Assembly (NCBI RefSeq): GCF_026262505.1
Contig: NC_067203.1
Coordinates: 4,712,001 to 4,776,000, forward strand
Direction of reading: 5' to 3'
Source: Trichomonas vaginalis G3
Lineage: Eukaryota > Parabasalia > Trichomonadida > Trichomonadidae
Length of the DNA stretch: 64,000 nt
A program made the position numbers and the translations under genes. Under the pieces are notes generated by a model. The model worked only from the letters and a program-made list of their open reading frames with translations, had not been told where the DNA came from and did not search any database. This document shows, in pieces, positions 1 through 11,090 of the stretch; the stretch's first letter is position 1, and every line of letters begins with the position of its first letter.

Positions 1-291
1 GCTTCCGAGGAAAAATGAATTTTCCGAAATTAGATTTCCAGGTATTTGGGATAGAAAGCAAGCTATATTATATTCAAACTTAAGTAAGGGAGTTGAAAAT
101 GAGTTCATTGGTCATACAAGAACTTCACCACTTCCTAACCCTAAATACTATAAATTAACTGGCTTCAATCGTGAGTTTTGGATAGACATGTTCTCCACTC
201 ATGACCATAAAGCAGTTTCTTACCTCCAGACCATAAGGACTGTCTCTACATTGAAGCACAACTCTTAAACTCTACCATCGCAGTATTGTAA
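1..291 (+). pseudogene. C-terminal remnant of W-family structural-type protein
   Basis: The reading matches the C-terminal quarter of the gene at 27373-28230, including a PKYYKLTGFNREFWIDMFS-like stretch and the final STIAVL before the stop at 289-291. The rest lies outside the window. It is convergent with the PolB gene, the same arrangement as in element B. The family is unknown; see the intact paralogue at 49604-50464. It is a remnant in a decayed element. Confidence 0.7.
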
Positions 292-351
292 ATGACCACA
301 TGAGCTTATTTTTATCACGAATGACCTCATTGCTGACAAAAATAAATGACC
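292..351. repeat. ATGACCTCA word repeats between convergent genes
   Basis: The 60-bp spacer between the two convergent stops holds copies of the word ATGACCTCA or close variants. The corresponding spacer in element B (27268-27372) carries the same word on the other strand. Its place between two gene 3' ends fits a termination or 3'-processing role, which is inference. Confidence 0.5.
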
Positions 352-3300
352 TCAGAACTTCAACTTACGAATAAAGCTTGTTTTAGTCGTTATTGAGAAG
401 TTAAACTTCTCTTCAAAGCAAGGTTGACATGACTTACATAAGTCAAATCCAATCTCTTGACCGTCATAAAGTGCTTTATATAAGTTTCATTAAACTGAAC
501 TCAGAGTCTTTGTCATATGTTCCTTGCGGAACCATTAAACCTTTATCTTCATCATAGAAACACTGAACAGAGTCAGGAAACATTTCATTAGCGGTTAAAG
601 CAATAACATCTTGCTTCACGCCTTTCATTCTGCAGTGAAATGCAACTTCATTTAAATCATTCGTGAGTAAGTCTATGTAAGTCTTCTTTCCACAAAATAT
701 TGACTTGTATGCTAAACTTTGTTTTCCAGGTGTGATTTCTGCAAAGTCGCTATGAAATTGACCAAGGTTTTTACCAATGAGAACTCTTCCATAACGTTTC
801 TCAAACTCTTCAGCTAAACGAGGGATATCTTCATTGTAGAGATGCATACTGTCCGTATCGCTATAAAAGATGTCCATTCCTAAGTCCTCAGCAGTACAGA
901 ATACTTCACACATTATTCTCTTCGACATAGACAGAATGTTAACACCAAGTGGACAGAAGTTAAAGTGTCTGCAAATGCTTTTCGTTAGCTTGAAAATAGT
1001 TTTATCTGAACCATCCAAACCTTCGAACTTCACTATATGGTTGTAGTTTCTGATGGCATATCTTATAGCATCTTTGTCATTTACTATGGTTATTTTTGAC
1101 TCAATAGGAGATAGAATAGTTTTGCCATAAATACTGTTCAGAATGAGCTTTATATTTTCTTGCAAAGGATTTCCTTCTTTCTTATACTTTAACCTTAACT
1201 CAAACAACTTCTTTACTTCATCTCTTATTCTAATATCTCTGTTTCCATCGTAATAGTATCCTTGCAACACTTCACATTTGACACCTTGATATTTTATGAG
1301 GTCTTGTAATGTTATATGGTCAACATACATTAAACAGCAAGTGTTTGAACTTCTGGGAACGTTAAGTTCTGGATTTAGTTCAGGGTCACAAACTATTAAA
1401 GGAAAGTGTCTATGTATTCCAATCTCTGTTATCTTAATGAGAACAAAGAAGCCAGACATAAACTTTTCACCAATGGGTTCCTTTTGGTCGTCATCGAATA
1501 AATGTCTCATGAGATACTCTGTGCTTAACATTTCTTTCTTCATAACCTTTGGAATACCTTCTAAAGTATAAAGTCTTGCTATAGCTGATGGATATAATGA
1601 AACAGCGTCGAAATCAGCAATGAGTTTCTTTTCGCTCTTTTGTTTAATGTTATCTGACACATACATCTTCCACCTTGAATACAGCGTGAAATAAATTCTC
1701 TTGGTTTATTTGAGAGGTCATATAAATTTCCATTCGGGAAGTACACTCTGTTCTCAAATAATTTGTTAGCAATTGAACAAATACTAACGTAGTCATAAAC
1801 GTTTAAATCAAATTCTTTCAATATGTCATTGCGGAACTTAACAAAACCTTCTCTTAAAATTCTTACATCTTGTTTGCAATAAAATGTGCTATACTTTTCT
1901 AAGTCGAAGTGGTTCTCATCTATTCTGCAACCTTTGATGGAATCTATGTTTTTCATGAATGTATCTGCATCCCGGATAAACTTACATGCTTCAGAAATGA
2001 CACCAGTTCTGTTGTCATTTGCTAACAAAACACTGCTGTAGTAGTTGTATGGAAATACTTCTTTCGGTCCTGTTTGTAAGTTAAACATAGCAGGAAATAG
2101 TTTAAGCTTCTTATTTATAACACTGTAAGAGTCTTTTATAATAATTGCCCTTCCTTTATATAAGCCAGTTATTTGCATTGTTCGTGAACCTTTAATGATG
2201 GGAGTTCCTTTCACTTCTGTCATGTGTCTTAAGATGAAGTTTATATCATAACTGAGGTTATGGAAATATATTAAACTCTTGTCAGGAAGTCGTTCCAAAA
2301 ATTCTGTTGCACAGTTCTGACCCCAAATGCTTTCACTCACTGAACCATCTTCACTGTCGTAACAGATGTTAAAAGCTTTATGAAAGCCATCGGTACTGCA
2401 CTCAAAGTCAGCAAAGAAAACGTGCTCAGGAATGAACTTGCACTTATTTTTATTTACTTCTTTTGACTCGGCTTTCTTCTTCAGTTGTACACAATACTTT
2501 GGAGCATATGTCAAATCTTTAAATGGTGCAAGGTTCTGTTTATATAAGTCAGTCGTATATGTGAAAAGTTCTCCATAAGAAATAGGTTCGAAATATTTGC
2601 ACTCCCACAATGTTTTCATAACATCCCATAACGGTGTTGTTCTATCATAACGAACTAATATATTTTTCTCTCTCTTTGTATAAATCTTCATCTGTTTCTC
2701 AATGTTCATTCCACCACACTCCTTCAAGATTTCTATATAGTTGCGAATGAAATATGTTGTCATTGGTAATCTTTCATTTAGCATGTAGTGGTCTTCAACA
2801 AGAAGTAAGTCAATAGTTCGAACAGTTTCACATTCTTTTGGTATGTATCTCTTTATTTCATTATGTCTTGAGTCATTGAATAACCAATGGTAACATTAAA
2901 TGCTATACCTGTTGCGTCAGAAATTTCTTGTACTTTACTTTGAGGAAAGTCTCTAACACGAATGACTTCTCTCATGTGGTCAATAGTTTCTTCATTTACT
3001 CCAGCCTGAATGCAAGCATAAACGAAACAATTGTCTTCTGTCATAAGTGTTGCAGTTCTTTTGTTCATTCATTGAAGATTTGGTAGCGTTCAAGATTTAT
3101 AGGTAATGTGCAAAGATACTTCCAGAACTGACCGCTTCTCTTCTTATAAAACTTCTTTTCACCATTATCTTTCCAAAAGCTTTCTATAAGTGCTGGGTTT
3201 CCTGTTTGCTTAAGAGCTTCCAAAATGGCTTTCTGGTCATTTGTCAGTGTGCTTTCATCTCTATATGGTCTCTTTTTTGGTTTGCCTTTCTTTACATCTG

Positions 3301-4135
3301 ACATCGTTAAGCCTTCATATTCTGTTAAATCATACATCTTTATTTCAGTAAGATTCTTTATGTTTGTCAAGAAGAAGTCATAGTGCATTTCAACAATACC
3401 TGCAGCATTTGCTTCTATCTCTGATATAAAGTTCTCCTTCAAGAGCTGATGTAGTAATGTTCCAATATTATTGAGGTTTAACGTAGAACATTCATACTTT
3501 CCACCAAGTTTATAACATACCATCCATCTTTGTTGTGAGTTTATTTTAATCTTCTCTAAGAGTCTCATGAAAACCTTACCGAAATGTTTGTGTAAGTAGT
3601 CTCTGTTTGGTTCATCTAAAGCTTCGATGTTAAAGTCAATGAGTCTATTGCCTGACTTCACATTTCTCTTCCTATTCTCTTCATCTTTCTTTAACCATCT
3701 CTCACCTTCTTTTGGTTTGTCGTCAATGGAACGAATGACATCGTTAGCTTTGCGAACTTGTTCTATAGCACTTTTAAACATCTCTCTTCTCTGTTGTTTC
3801 AGTGTGTCGTCTCTTCTTCTTGTTTCACCAACGTTTGCATTTGTTATGTCAAACATTTCTCTTCTTACTTCATGAGGTACTGAACGTCTATGATATAAGT
3901 CAATAGCAACGTCATTTAAAGGAAATGCTCTTGCATGGACTTCGTCCTCGCCGCGTTGCGGCTTTATGAACTCAATTGAAATTCTAATCATAAACTATAT
4001 TGCACCATTATATTCATTAACATGAAGTCAGCGAGATGCTTTAGTTGTTGTTCGTATGTTTTGGCTACTTCTATGTTAGCTTCTTAAAAGTTGTTTTTAT
4101 TTCCGAGTTTCTAACTTAGACCAACTTCGATTACC
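352..4135 (-). pseudogene. Protein-primed family B DNA polymerase, decayed
   Basis: The product would replicate the element from its termini. Visible parts, N to C: an N-terminal domain shared with the other polymerases here; a Cys/His domain (EDNCFVYACIQAG to HYMLNE); a 3'-5' exonuclease with FFADFE, FHNLSYD and YCKQD motifs; and a palm with motif A DAVSLYPSA, motif B LILNSIYG and motif C YSDTDSM. These are hallmarks of protein-primed PolB enzymes such as Polinton polymerases. The region has about four breaks. It carries one of the dispersed GC-rich double hairpins in its N-terminal coding part (3937-3962). Confidence 0.9.
3937..3962. repeat. GC-rich double hairpin inside polymerase coding region
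   Basis: Two adjacent small hairpins, GGAC-TTC-GTCC then GCCGC-GTT-GCGGC, lie in an otherwise AT-rich gene. On the coding strand they specify a peptide like PQRGEDEVHA. The same unit occurs at the equivalent place in element B (23665-23690) and in other forms elsewhere in the window. Confidence 0.75.
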
Positions 4136-4210
4136 AATTCTTTAGTTAGGAACATAAAAAAATATTTTAAAAAATTAGATTAATTTTTTTTAAAGTTATT
4201 TTTCTTAATA

Positions 4211-5148
4211 ATTAATTTTTAAATATTTTATTATTTTTATTATGATGGAACATTATCTATAGTTGCATTTAGGTTTCTTCTTTTCATATTCTATATGCTC
4301 TTCTCTACTTGCCAATCATAGTATATGCAGTTCTTTAAATAAATCGCTTCATACTTGTATTCATATGTTTTGTATCTTTATAGACAAGAAGGTCTGATTG
4401 TGTATAAAGAGAATCAAGTGTTGTCAGTATGTCAGATACCTCGATGTATCTATCGTTCAGTGTAGATTCGCAAGCATAAACGTTTTGGATTAATATAATA
4501 TACTTCACAATCTTTAGCAGTCTTGTTTTATAATTGATTATACCTTTAAATATGAAGATGTAATTGCTGTTTGGATTAAGTTGAAATGTCAAAAGAGTAT
4601 AACTCATGTATTACTTCTATGAAAATGAACTAACGTGGATCTCTAGTCTTATAGCTTATGTATCTGCAGTAACCAGAAAGTAATATTAAATTGATAAGTA
4701 TGTGAAGACAAATGTTGCATCATATTAGTATTTATAATTTCATTTTTTACATCTTCAAGTGTATAGATAAACGACTTACTTAACCGAACATGAAAGATAG
4801 TTTATAAACAGAAAAATTTCTTGAGCCAAAATGGTATAGATATAATGCATATATTGACTATGTGTTTAAGTTTATCTAGTTGTACGATGAGTTTTAAAGT
4901 TTAAAATGTATTGAAGAATAGACTCCATTGGATGTCATTTATACGTTAATTCTAAAATATAACATATAATTATATTGTTATTGAGAAATCTGAAGGTGTC
5001 TTTTCACTTCAATCACTATCTGGAATTACTAATTATCGAGAACATTCAAAGGTTCACTTTGCACGAGTTAGATATTTAAAAACTTCTCTCTTATACAAAC
5101 AATGGTAGAGCATATCCTTATAACACTTACTTAGACAACAAAACAAGC
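4211..5148. other. Unassigned AT-rich stretch between Maverick fragments
   Basis: About 940 bp separate the end of fragment D homology from the start of element A homology. No recognisable gene is seen. The longest reading (4335-4607, minus strand, 90 residues) has no family signature and low-complexity composition. It may be host intergenic DNA or eroded element sequence. Confidence 0.5.
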
Positions 5149-6262
5149 CGAAAAGAATGTTTACAGCTCTGACAATGTTGCACTTACTTTTACCAAAGAA
5201 TGGGTTTGTAAGACTTTCGTTCAACATGAAGTGGTTGTGGACAATTACAATCTTCAACCATGGTAAGTCTTTGTCAACAACATAGTCGTCATGTGAAGAA
5301 CCTTTAGCTGTAGGTATGTTGACTCGGATATTGACATTTGCCAACGGTGCAATTTTTGCCAATTGACCTCTGAGAATGTACCTTGTCTTCACACATGACT
5401 CAAGATACTTCATCTTCTCATCTGTAACAAGACCAGAGTTCCTGAGACATGTAAGAATACAAGGTTCATTGACAATTGTTTCAATTGAATTGTAAATTCC
5501 ATACCTTGTCAAGTCAATGTCAGACTTATTTATGAACGGGAAGTATCCAGCATGTTGTCTGACTGCTTGAGGGTTAGGTTGGTACCATTCGAACTTGACA
5601 CTTGCAATTCCTTCAATTGCATTCAAAATGTCTGAGTCGGAGTCAACCATTTGTTCTCTCTTTGTAGTCTTGAATGCGTCAAGAAGTTTTGCGGCTGTTT
5701 GTTCATTGCCATGTGCATAGTAAATGTGACCATCCAAATCTGTTATGGTCAATCTGAGATTGTGTCCTTTCTTATTTCCGTCTTGAATTGCAGCAAGTAC
5801 TCCCATGAAGCCTTCTTTGTTCTTTCCTTCGTCAAAGTTTACTGTAAAGGTTCGACCAGATGTAATTTGACTTCTAACTTCACGATACTTTTCATATGCA
5901 TATCTTGTTCTTTCCATGGGAGCATGTGCGTCTTCACCTTTTCCTTTTTTCCTTCTCAAAGGATGCAATTGTTCGTCATGTTTCCAGTAGAATCTGGCAA
6001 AGCCGTCGTGCCCTTCAACTTGAGGTTCACTAACATCGAAAGGCATGTCCATAAGACGTTCTTCTTCTAACCTCTCTAGTCTGTTTGGATAATTGGCACG
6101 TGCTGTTTCCAAATCCATTTTGTAGCGAAGACCAGACAATTTGTCATAGACTTTTATGGGTCTTCCCTTCCCATATTTAAAATTCTTCGAAACTCTCCAC
6201 CCATATCTTTGTAACTCTGCTTTTATTCTAGCAGACTTTCTATCCATTCTATATGGGGGCAT
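5149..6262 (-). pseudogene. Divergent PolB-like protein, N-terminal part
   Basis: This is nearly identical to the first 360 or so residues of the gene at 47396-49546 in C. It contains the Lys/Arg-rich N-terminus, the domain with LRLTITDLDGHIYYAH and VKFEWYQP, the FPFINKSDIDLTRY stretch and the Cys/His domain (CILTCLRNSG to HNHFMLNES). It reaches the edge of element A, where homology to C ends; the reading runs on to 5054 in unrelated sequence. The start is at 6262, after a leader TATTTTTTTATTTTTAT close to that of the C copy. Confidence 0.8.
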
Positions 6263-6290
6263 TTTTATAAAAATAAAAAAATATTTTTCT

Positions 6291-6875
6291 TTACTTTACA
6301 TAACCGCCTGCTGCCATAAGTCTTTGACGCCAACCCATACCAGCTAATGAAGGTTGACTTGGTTTAGTTTGGAAACTAAACTTTGGTTTTGGTTTATCTT
6401 CAGTTTTTGGTTTTTCTTCTTCTATCGGTTTTTCGTCACTTTTCGGTTCCTCTGACTTTACTTCACTTGCAGGAACAGTTGTGTCGTCAACATCTTCATA
6501 AATATCATATGCCATTTGTTTTTGTTTTCCTTTCAACTTTTTGTGTTTGTTGTAAAGTTTAGAATATTTCGACTCTAAGTCAATGAGATGTTCTATAATG
6601 AACTGTTGGTCAGTGAAGTAAACTTTTCCATCTGTTGTCTCGAAAGCTCCTTCAGACTTCAATATTTTATTTGTGAGAGTCTGTTTCTTTTTTGAGATAC
6701 TAGCCGTTCCATTTCTGTGAAAAGTGACTTTATAGTTAGGGTTTGTATTTCCAGACCTGGCACTTTCTATTATTGAATTTTTCTCTTCATCTGTAAGTTC
6801 TTTGACAGGTTTTGACAATGGTTCTGAACTTTTTGTTTGTGGTGTCAAATCTACCGTTTCAACTTCTTCGGTCAT
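6291..6875 (-). CDS. Conserved 194-residue Maverick protein, unknown function
   Basis: The reading is open throughout and nearly identical to 46779-47363 in C, so the family is under constraint or recently copied. Visible features are an acidic Ser/Thr-rich N-terminus, a central part with NPNYKVTFHRNGTASISKKK, a Lys-rich helical segment (residues about 95-120), and a Pro/Glu/Lys-rich tail ending GMGWRQRLMAAGGYVK. It lies just upstream of the PolB-like gene on the same strand and has a virion-class leader (TTTTTACTGAGATGAAATG in C). A virion or DNA-binding role is possible but unproven. Confidence 0.65.
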   Translation of the reverse strand: MTEEVETVDLTPQTKSSEPLSKPVKELTDEEKNSIIESARSGNTNPNYKVTFHRNGTASISKKKQTLTNKILKSEGAFETTDGKVYFTDQQFIIEHLIDLESKYSKLYNKHKKLKGKQKQMAYDIYEDVDDTTVPASEVKSEEPKSDEKPIEEEKPKTEDKPKPKFSFQTKPSQPSLAGMGWRQRLMAAGGYVK

Positions 6876-6921
6876 TTCATCTCAGTAAAAATTTTTAGAT
6901 TGGTTTGTTTTCTTAGCAGCT

Positions 6922-7653
6922 TTGACAATATTCGTTGACAAATACCATCCAACAAAACTGACATCTGACTGTGAAAGTTCTTTCAAATCAGATGATATTA
7001 AAAACTATCTGCGTTCAAAAAATGTAAACCAATATTTCATTGTCGATCAAAACCATTCTGCTCTTGGTGTCATTGACGGTTGTATAAAAATGTTAAGAGA
7101 CTTAAACCAACCACATGGTGGTGAAGCAAATGAAATGTCATATGACGACAAATATAGACACTTCTCCATGGCAAAGATGAGACAAGTTTTAAATATTTAC
7201 AATAACCGTAAACAAAAAGGTTTGGGAAACCACTCCCCCGAAGAAATGAAAAACAACCCTGACTTAGAGAAAGACTATATATTTAATAATTTAGTCAAAA
7301 GAGACAAACAAGAAAGAATGCCGGGCTTCAAACTTCAGAAAGGTGACAAAGTAAAAATAGAAATACCTAAACGCGACCCATATGAAAATACTATTGACTA
7401 TGACAACAATGGGAACCCGACAGGTACTCACATTCGTGTTCGTAAAAATAGAAGAAAGTATACAAGAGAATATTATGAAGTTTTAGGCAAACATGGCAAA
7501 ATGTACAGACTGCAAGCAGAAGATAAAACTACTATTGTCAGACCTCGTTTCAAACTTGTCAAAGTTCAAGGTGGTATACTTTCAAAGACAGTTTCTAACA
7601 AATATAAGACAACTCCTGACGAATATGCTAAAGAAGTTGAAAATGACGACTAA
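6922..7653 (+). pseudogene. Retroviral-type integrase (rve), partial
   Basis: The reading matches the gene at 45207-46165 in C from just before KLTSDCESSF, which holds the second catalytic Asp, to the C-terminus. After the catalytic core comes a basic segment with KLQKGDKVKIEIPKRD and a C-terminal SH3/chromo-like domain with YEVLGKHGKMYRLQAE. Polinton integrases insert the element and make 6-bp target duplications. This copy is partial. Its stop overlaps that of the convergent fibre gene by 4 nt (CTAA). Confidence 0.85.
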
Positions 7654-9450
7654 GCAATTCTATACCATGCGTAAACTGTCATGTAAGGTGGCATGTATTC
7701 TTTACTTTGTCCCGTTGTTTGCGTATATCCTGAAACGAAATGTGTATGGTTTCCTTCTCCCTGAGTGTCACTCCAGTAACAATTTATAGCAAACTTAACG
7801 TCGTCTTTAACATCATATCCTTTACCTTTTGTCATTCCTGACCAATCCCAATATCTATGACTATGCCAACCTGCTTGAGATGTACTTAAATCTATGTAAT
7901 GACTGTGTGCAGGTAAATTTTCACCTGAAATCGTTTTACTTCCACCTGTTTCCTTTGAAGAGTTTGCACAATACAAAAACCTGTCGACTATTTGTTCCCA
8001 TGCACCAACACCAAACATTACTTGAGGACCTCTTGCATCCATAGATGTATAAATAGAACCTACTGGGTTCATTAAATCAAACATATGAGATATTATAGGA
8101 TTGTCTCTTTTGAACTTAAAATATAGTGCAACTATTTCAGGTTTCTTCTGGTTTGTGTCAGAATATTTTTATAATATAATCTTATGTTTTCAGGGTAGGT
8201 AAAATCTTGACTATAATATTTTTTCTGTCATCTGTATAATAATATACTATTCTCGTTTTTTCTATTGCATTATATCTTTTATATCTATAATAATCTAAAT
8301 ATAATGTTAGCTTTTGTTCATCTACATGTGGTGTTCTGTCGTCATCTCCATAGTCATAATAATGTGGTGCTGGAGCTGGGTCAGGCAATGTCATATCTGC
8401 CATTTCATAAACTCTTAAATATTTCTTTTGTTCGTCTCCATATAAGTTTAAGTAGCAGTTGTTGTCTAATGGAACTTTAACTTGTGTACCATCATTCTTT
8501 TTATAGCTTACATACATTTCATTGTTATTTTTCGGAATGAGTTTATGCCGTGTACCATTTTTTAAGGACTGTACCAACTGCCATCTAAAATATTTATTTT
8601 CTTCATTGACAGAAAAGTCACCAACAATAGTTTCAATATTTTTTGTTCCTATCAAACTTTGGTATATTTCATTGACATATGTTTTATCTGCTTTATTTTC
8701 AAGGCTAACGTTTAAGTCTGTTATTTCAGAAGGTGTATGTGTATGTCCAACGTCACTTTTCCTGTTTAAGGTTTCTTGTAAGTTTGTAATATTTGCAATG
8801 GTATGTGTATGTCCAACGTCACTTTTCCTGTTTAAGGTTTCTTGTAAATTTGTAATATCAGATATAGAATGTGTATGTCCAACGGCACTTTTCCTGTTTA
8901 AGGTTTCTTGTAAATTTGTAATATCAGATATAGAATGTGTAAGAGTCTTATCTGCTTTTGTCTCTAATGTTTCCTTAAGACTTGGTATTTGGTTAATATA
9001 ATGTATATGAGTCTTTTTAGAATATTCGTTTTCAGCTCTTGTCACTTCACTTGACATTTTATTGTCAACATATGTTTTGTCTGCTAGTTCAGGATGAGTA
9101 TGTTCTTTTGTTGCATAAGCATTGTTAGCTCTTTCTTCTTCTTTTGCTATTGCATCGTCTACATATTCTTTGTCAGCTTTGTTGTCAACATCTGCCTTCA
9201 AAAGAAGTTCATTTATAGGTTTCTCGTTTAAAGTTCCTTTTGTTGGATTTATACAGACAGTATTGTTCTTATTGTCTTGAAATAGAAACTCATCTGTCAT
9301 TGGGTTTATTGTCAGTTTTAAGTCACCCCCTTTCAATGACTCAGATATCTTAGAATAGTTTGAAAAGTTTGTTGTGTTCTTATTTAGAGCTTGCATAATG
9401 AGTTGTCGGTTGTGTTGTATTTCTCTCATAGACGCTGTTTCATTTGACAT
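7650..9450 (-). pseudogene. Tail-fibre-like adhesin with phage collar-type C-terminus, damaged
   Basis: The N-terminal half is repetitive: KADVDNKADKEYVDDA-type segments, then four near-identical 22-residue units with GHTHSISDITNLQETLNRK, like trimeric phage fibre shafts. The C-terminal part (7650-8084) has GSIYTSMDARGPQVMFG, AHSHYIDLS, HTHFVSGY and a final YMPPYMTVYAWYRIA, a pattern typical of phage tail-collar/receptor-binding tips. A virion fibre for cell attachment is the likely role. The homologue in C is 43464-45210. It has at least one break. Its leader is TTTTATCTATAATAAAAATG, shared with the divergent gene at 9469. Confidence 0.75.
8738..8945. repeat. 66-bp tandem repeats encoding fibre shaft
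   Basis: About three full copies and a partial copy of a 66-bp unit lie in the fibre gene and encode 22-residue HTH-containing segments. Copies differ by a few bases. The corresponding part of C (about 43.9-44.2 kb) is much more disordered. Confidence 0.75.
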
Positions 9451-9468
9451 TTTTATTATAGATAAAAT
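9451..9468. promoter_or_regulatory. 18-bp bidirectional promoter candidate
   Basis: Only 18 bp, TTTTTATTATAGATAAAAT with flanking base, separate two divergent start codons. Each side reads as a TTTTTAT or TTTTATC box followed within about 12 nt by TAAAATATG or TAAAAATG. The layout matches other divergent pairs at 13410-13425, 16381-16397, 46166-46182 and 59551-59568. Confidence 0.5.
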
Positions 9469-10316
9469 ATGCTTCCAATAGAAAAAGAAAATTCTAGAGT
9501 TGCTACAACTAAACCATTAGATGAACTTTTTACTAATGTCGGTCAAAAGTTTGAGACAGATACCGTAAAGCATGAAGGCTATCGTTTTGACTACCCATTA
9601 AGATGGTTAAGAGACCCATCCGCCACAAAGCTATTGGCTTTCGTAGAATGAAGTTCATTTCAGAAGTCATACATGGTTTCCCATTTACGGTCGGTTTTGA
9701 AGTTCGATACTATAACAAAGAAAAACGTATGTATGAGAAATTTGAACAAGGAAAACTTTTACAAGTTAACTTGCTTATAAACTTAGAAACAACTCTTCAA
9801 GCTTTTCAAGAAAAAATAAACGATATCTATATTGAATATGCAAACCAGTTTAACATTGACGAAGGAGAATACCATCTCGATATTATTTATGACAGGAAAA
9901 ATGCAACTGTTAAAATCAATAAAATAGAAGACCTTGGAGAAAACGTTTATATTTCTACAAAATATAACAACTTGGCATGGTATAGATTTATGAGGATGTT
10001 AAATCAGCCTGCAGCATATCCAGTACACCCGGACTATTATGAAGTCGAAAACCCTAATGGAACATATGAAAATATTTTCGACCCAGATGCTATTATTGTT
10101 CATGCTTCATTTTCTGGTGCGCAAAACTCTTTCTTATGTCTGATGAATGACTTTTACGAAAAACCTACAAAGTTATATGAACCGCCGAGTGGAAGTATTT
10201 CAGACTTTCAAGTATGGTTTACTACAGATGGAAGAAAAAGAATAATTCCATTATACCATGCGTTTTACTTAGAACTTAGTTTCATATACAACTACTATCG
10301 AACGATAAAAATATAA
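9469..10316 (+). pseudogene. W-family structural-type protein, damaged
   Basis: The N-terminus VATTKPLDELFTNVG and the pattern YPLRW followed by an IGFRR-like strand match the intact gene at 49604-50464 and the C copy at 42602-43445. The C-terminus has FDPDAIIVHASFSGAQNSF, YEPPSGSISDFQVWFTTDG and IIPLYHAFYLELSFIYNY. The family shows alternating hydrophobic strands suggestive of a beta-sandwich. It sits among virion genes and uses a virion-class leader, so a minor virion protein is likely (inference). It has at least one break. Confidence 0.6.
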
Positions 10317-10320
10317 TTTT

Positions 10321-10554
10321 TTAATATACCGGTTGTGGTTGCCAACTTGACCGTGGTGCAGGTTCAGGCTGTTGTATTACAGGAGCTTGTTCTTCTGGTT
10401 CAGGGTCTTTAGGTATAATACCAACAAACTGACCTACTCTTTTACCAATATTTTTGACACCGTTCCATACTCCTCTTCCGACAGATTTTATTCCATTCCA
10501 TATACCTCTTCCAACATTTCGAAAGAAGTTTCCTATCTTACTGAAGAAACCCAT
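10321..10554 (-). CDS. Small amphipathic membrane-active-type protein
   Basis: This 77-residue reading begins MGFFSKIGNFFRN. A repeated amphipathic motif follows (RGIWNGIKSVGRGVWNGVKNIGKRVG), then a Pro/Glu/Gln-rich tail. A Gly at position 2 and the Phe-rich start could allow myristoylation or membrane insertion. The nearly identical C copy is 42356-42598. Such proteins recall membrane-lytic virion proteins (adenovirus protein VI is a functional analogy, not shown homology). The leader is TTTTTACATATAGTAAAATG. Confidence 0.65.
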   Translation of the reverse strand: MGFFSKIGNFFRNVGRGIWNGIKSVGRGVWNGVKNIGKRVGQFVGIIPKDPEPEEQAPVIQQPEPAPRSSWQPQPVY

Positions 10555-10572
10555 TTTACTATATGTAAAAAT

Positions 10573-10935
10573 CTAATGTCCGCCTAGTCTCTTACGTTTC
10601 CTGTTGAGTTCCATAGCATTCTTTAACTGGAGCTCATACATTCTGTTTCTCCTCTGGTAGAAAACATATTCTGGGTCAACTCCTGTGTTCGCGTCATCTG
10701 CATAAAGTTGTTTATATCCCACTTCAGGGTTTGTATAAAACTCTTTCCATCTCATATTTGCATACCATGGTGGCAAACCTAACGCAGCGTCATTTGACAT
10801 GGCAGTTTGCATTTGTACATCTGTTGGCACTTGACCATAGTTTGCCATTGCAGTTTGTATTCTAACTTCATTTGGAATATTCTCTGGGTTTGGTTGTCCA
10901 TGTTGCTGTGCATTCGCTAAGTTCTGTGCGTCCAT
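10573..10935 (-). CDS. Conserved 120-residue Maverick protein, unknown
   Basis: The reading is open from an ATG after TTTTTATCTAATATTAAATG. It has two near-repeats (IPNEVRIQTAMANYGQ and VPTDVQMQTAMSNDAA), an aromatic centre PPWYANMRWKEFYTNPEVG, and a very basic C-terminus ending RKRKRLGGH. The C element has the same gene at 41978-42337. Its place between the small membrane protein and the amphipathic protein in both A and C, and its virion-class leader, suggest a virion component; no family is recognised. Confidence 0.6.
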   Translation of the reverse strand: MDAQNLANAQQHGQPNPENIPNEVRIQTAMANYGQVPTDVQMQTAMSNDAALGLPPWYANMRWKEFYTNPEVGYKQLYADDANTGVDPEYVFYQRRNRMYELQLKNAMELNRKRKRLGGH

Positions 10936-10958
10936 TTAATATTAGATAAAAATATCTC

Positions 10959-11090
10959 TTACGAGTACATATGCTGAACATTTGCAGGCATTGGTTCATC
11001 TTCATATTCTCTGTACTTTTCTGCCACGTCAAATAAATAAATGACACAATGGAAAAAACCTAAAACAAGTAGTCCTATTTCAAACCACAT
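10959..11090 (-). CDS. 43-residue single-pass membrane microprotein
   Basis: Read directly from sequence, this short gene starts MWFEIGLLVLGFFHCVIYLF, giving one N-terminal membrane helix, followed by an acidic cytosolic-type tail EYEDEPMPANVQ. The same microgene, open and with only conservative differences, occurs in C at 41823-41954. There it overlaps the Dam stop by 16 bp. Conservation in both copies supports it as real. Function is unknown; small membrane proteins are common in large DNA viruses. Confidence 0.6.
   Translation of the reverse strand: MWFEIGLLVLGFFHCVIYLFDVAEKYREYEDEPMPANVQHMYS

Larger units (their letters stand above)
1..4210. mobile_element. Maverick/Polinton fragment D (type B lineage, reversed)
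   Basis: This block is the reverse complement of the PolB region of element B (about 23.4-27.7 kb). It contains the end of one structural-type gene and, tail to tail with it, a protein-primed DNA polymerase gene. Homology to B can be followed through the polymerase start and its T-rich leader to about 4210 and then stops. The left end lies outside the window. It is a decayed fragment with about four breaks in the polymerase. Compared with B it carries many small differences, so it is a separate and probably older insertion, not a recent duplicate. Confidence 0.85.

Noticed and set aside
5651-6070. Plus-strand 139-codon reading
   Set aside because: It is antisense to the PolB-like gene, which is conserved between A and C; the antisense reading has no leader and is shorter in C.
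7650-9450. Prophage or bacterial contamination, suggested by fibre and collagen-like genes
   Set aside because: The fibre lies between integrase, PolB-like and capsid genes of Polinton type, with element-specific leaders, and the elements are nested and joined to trichomonad host genes.
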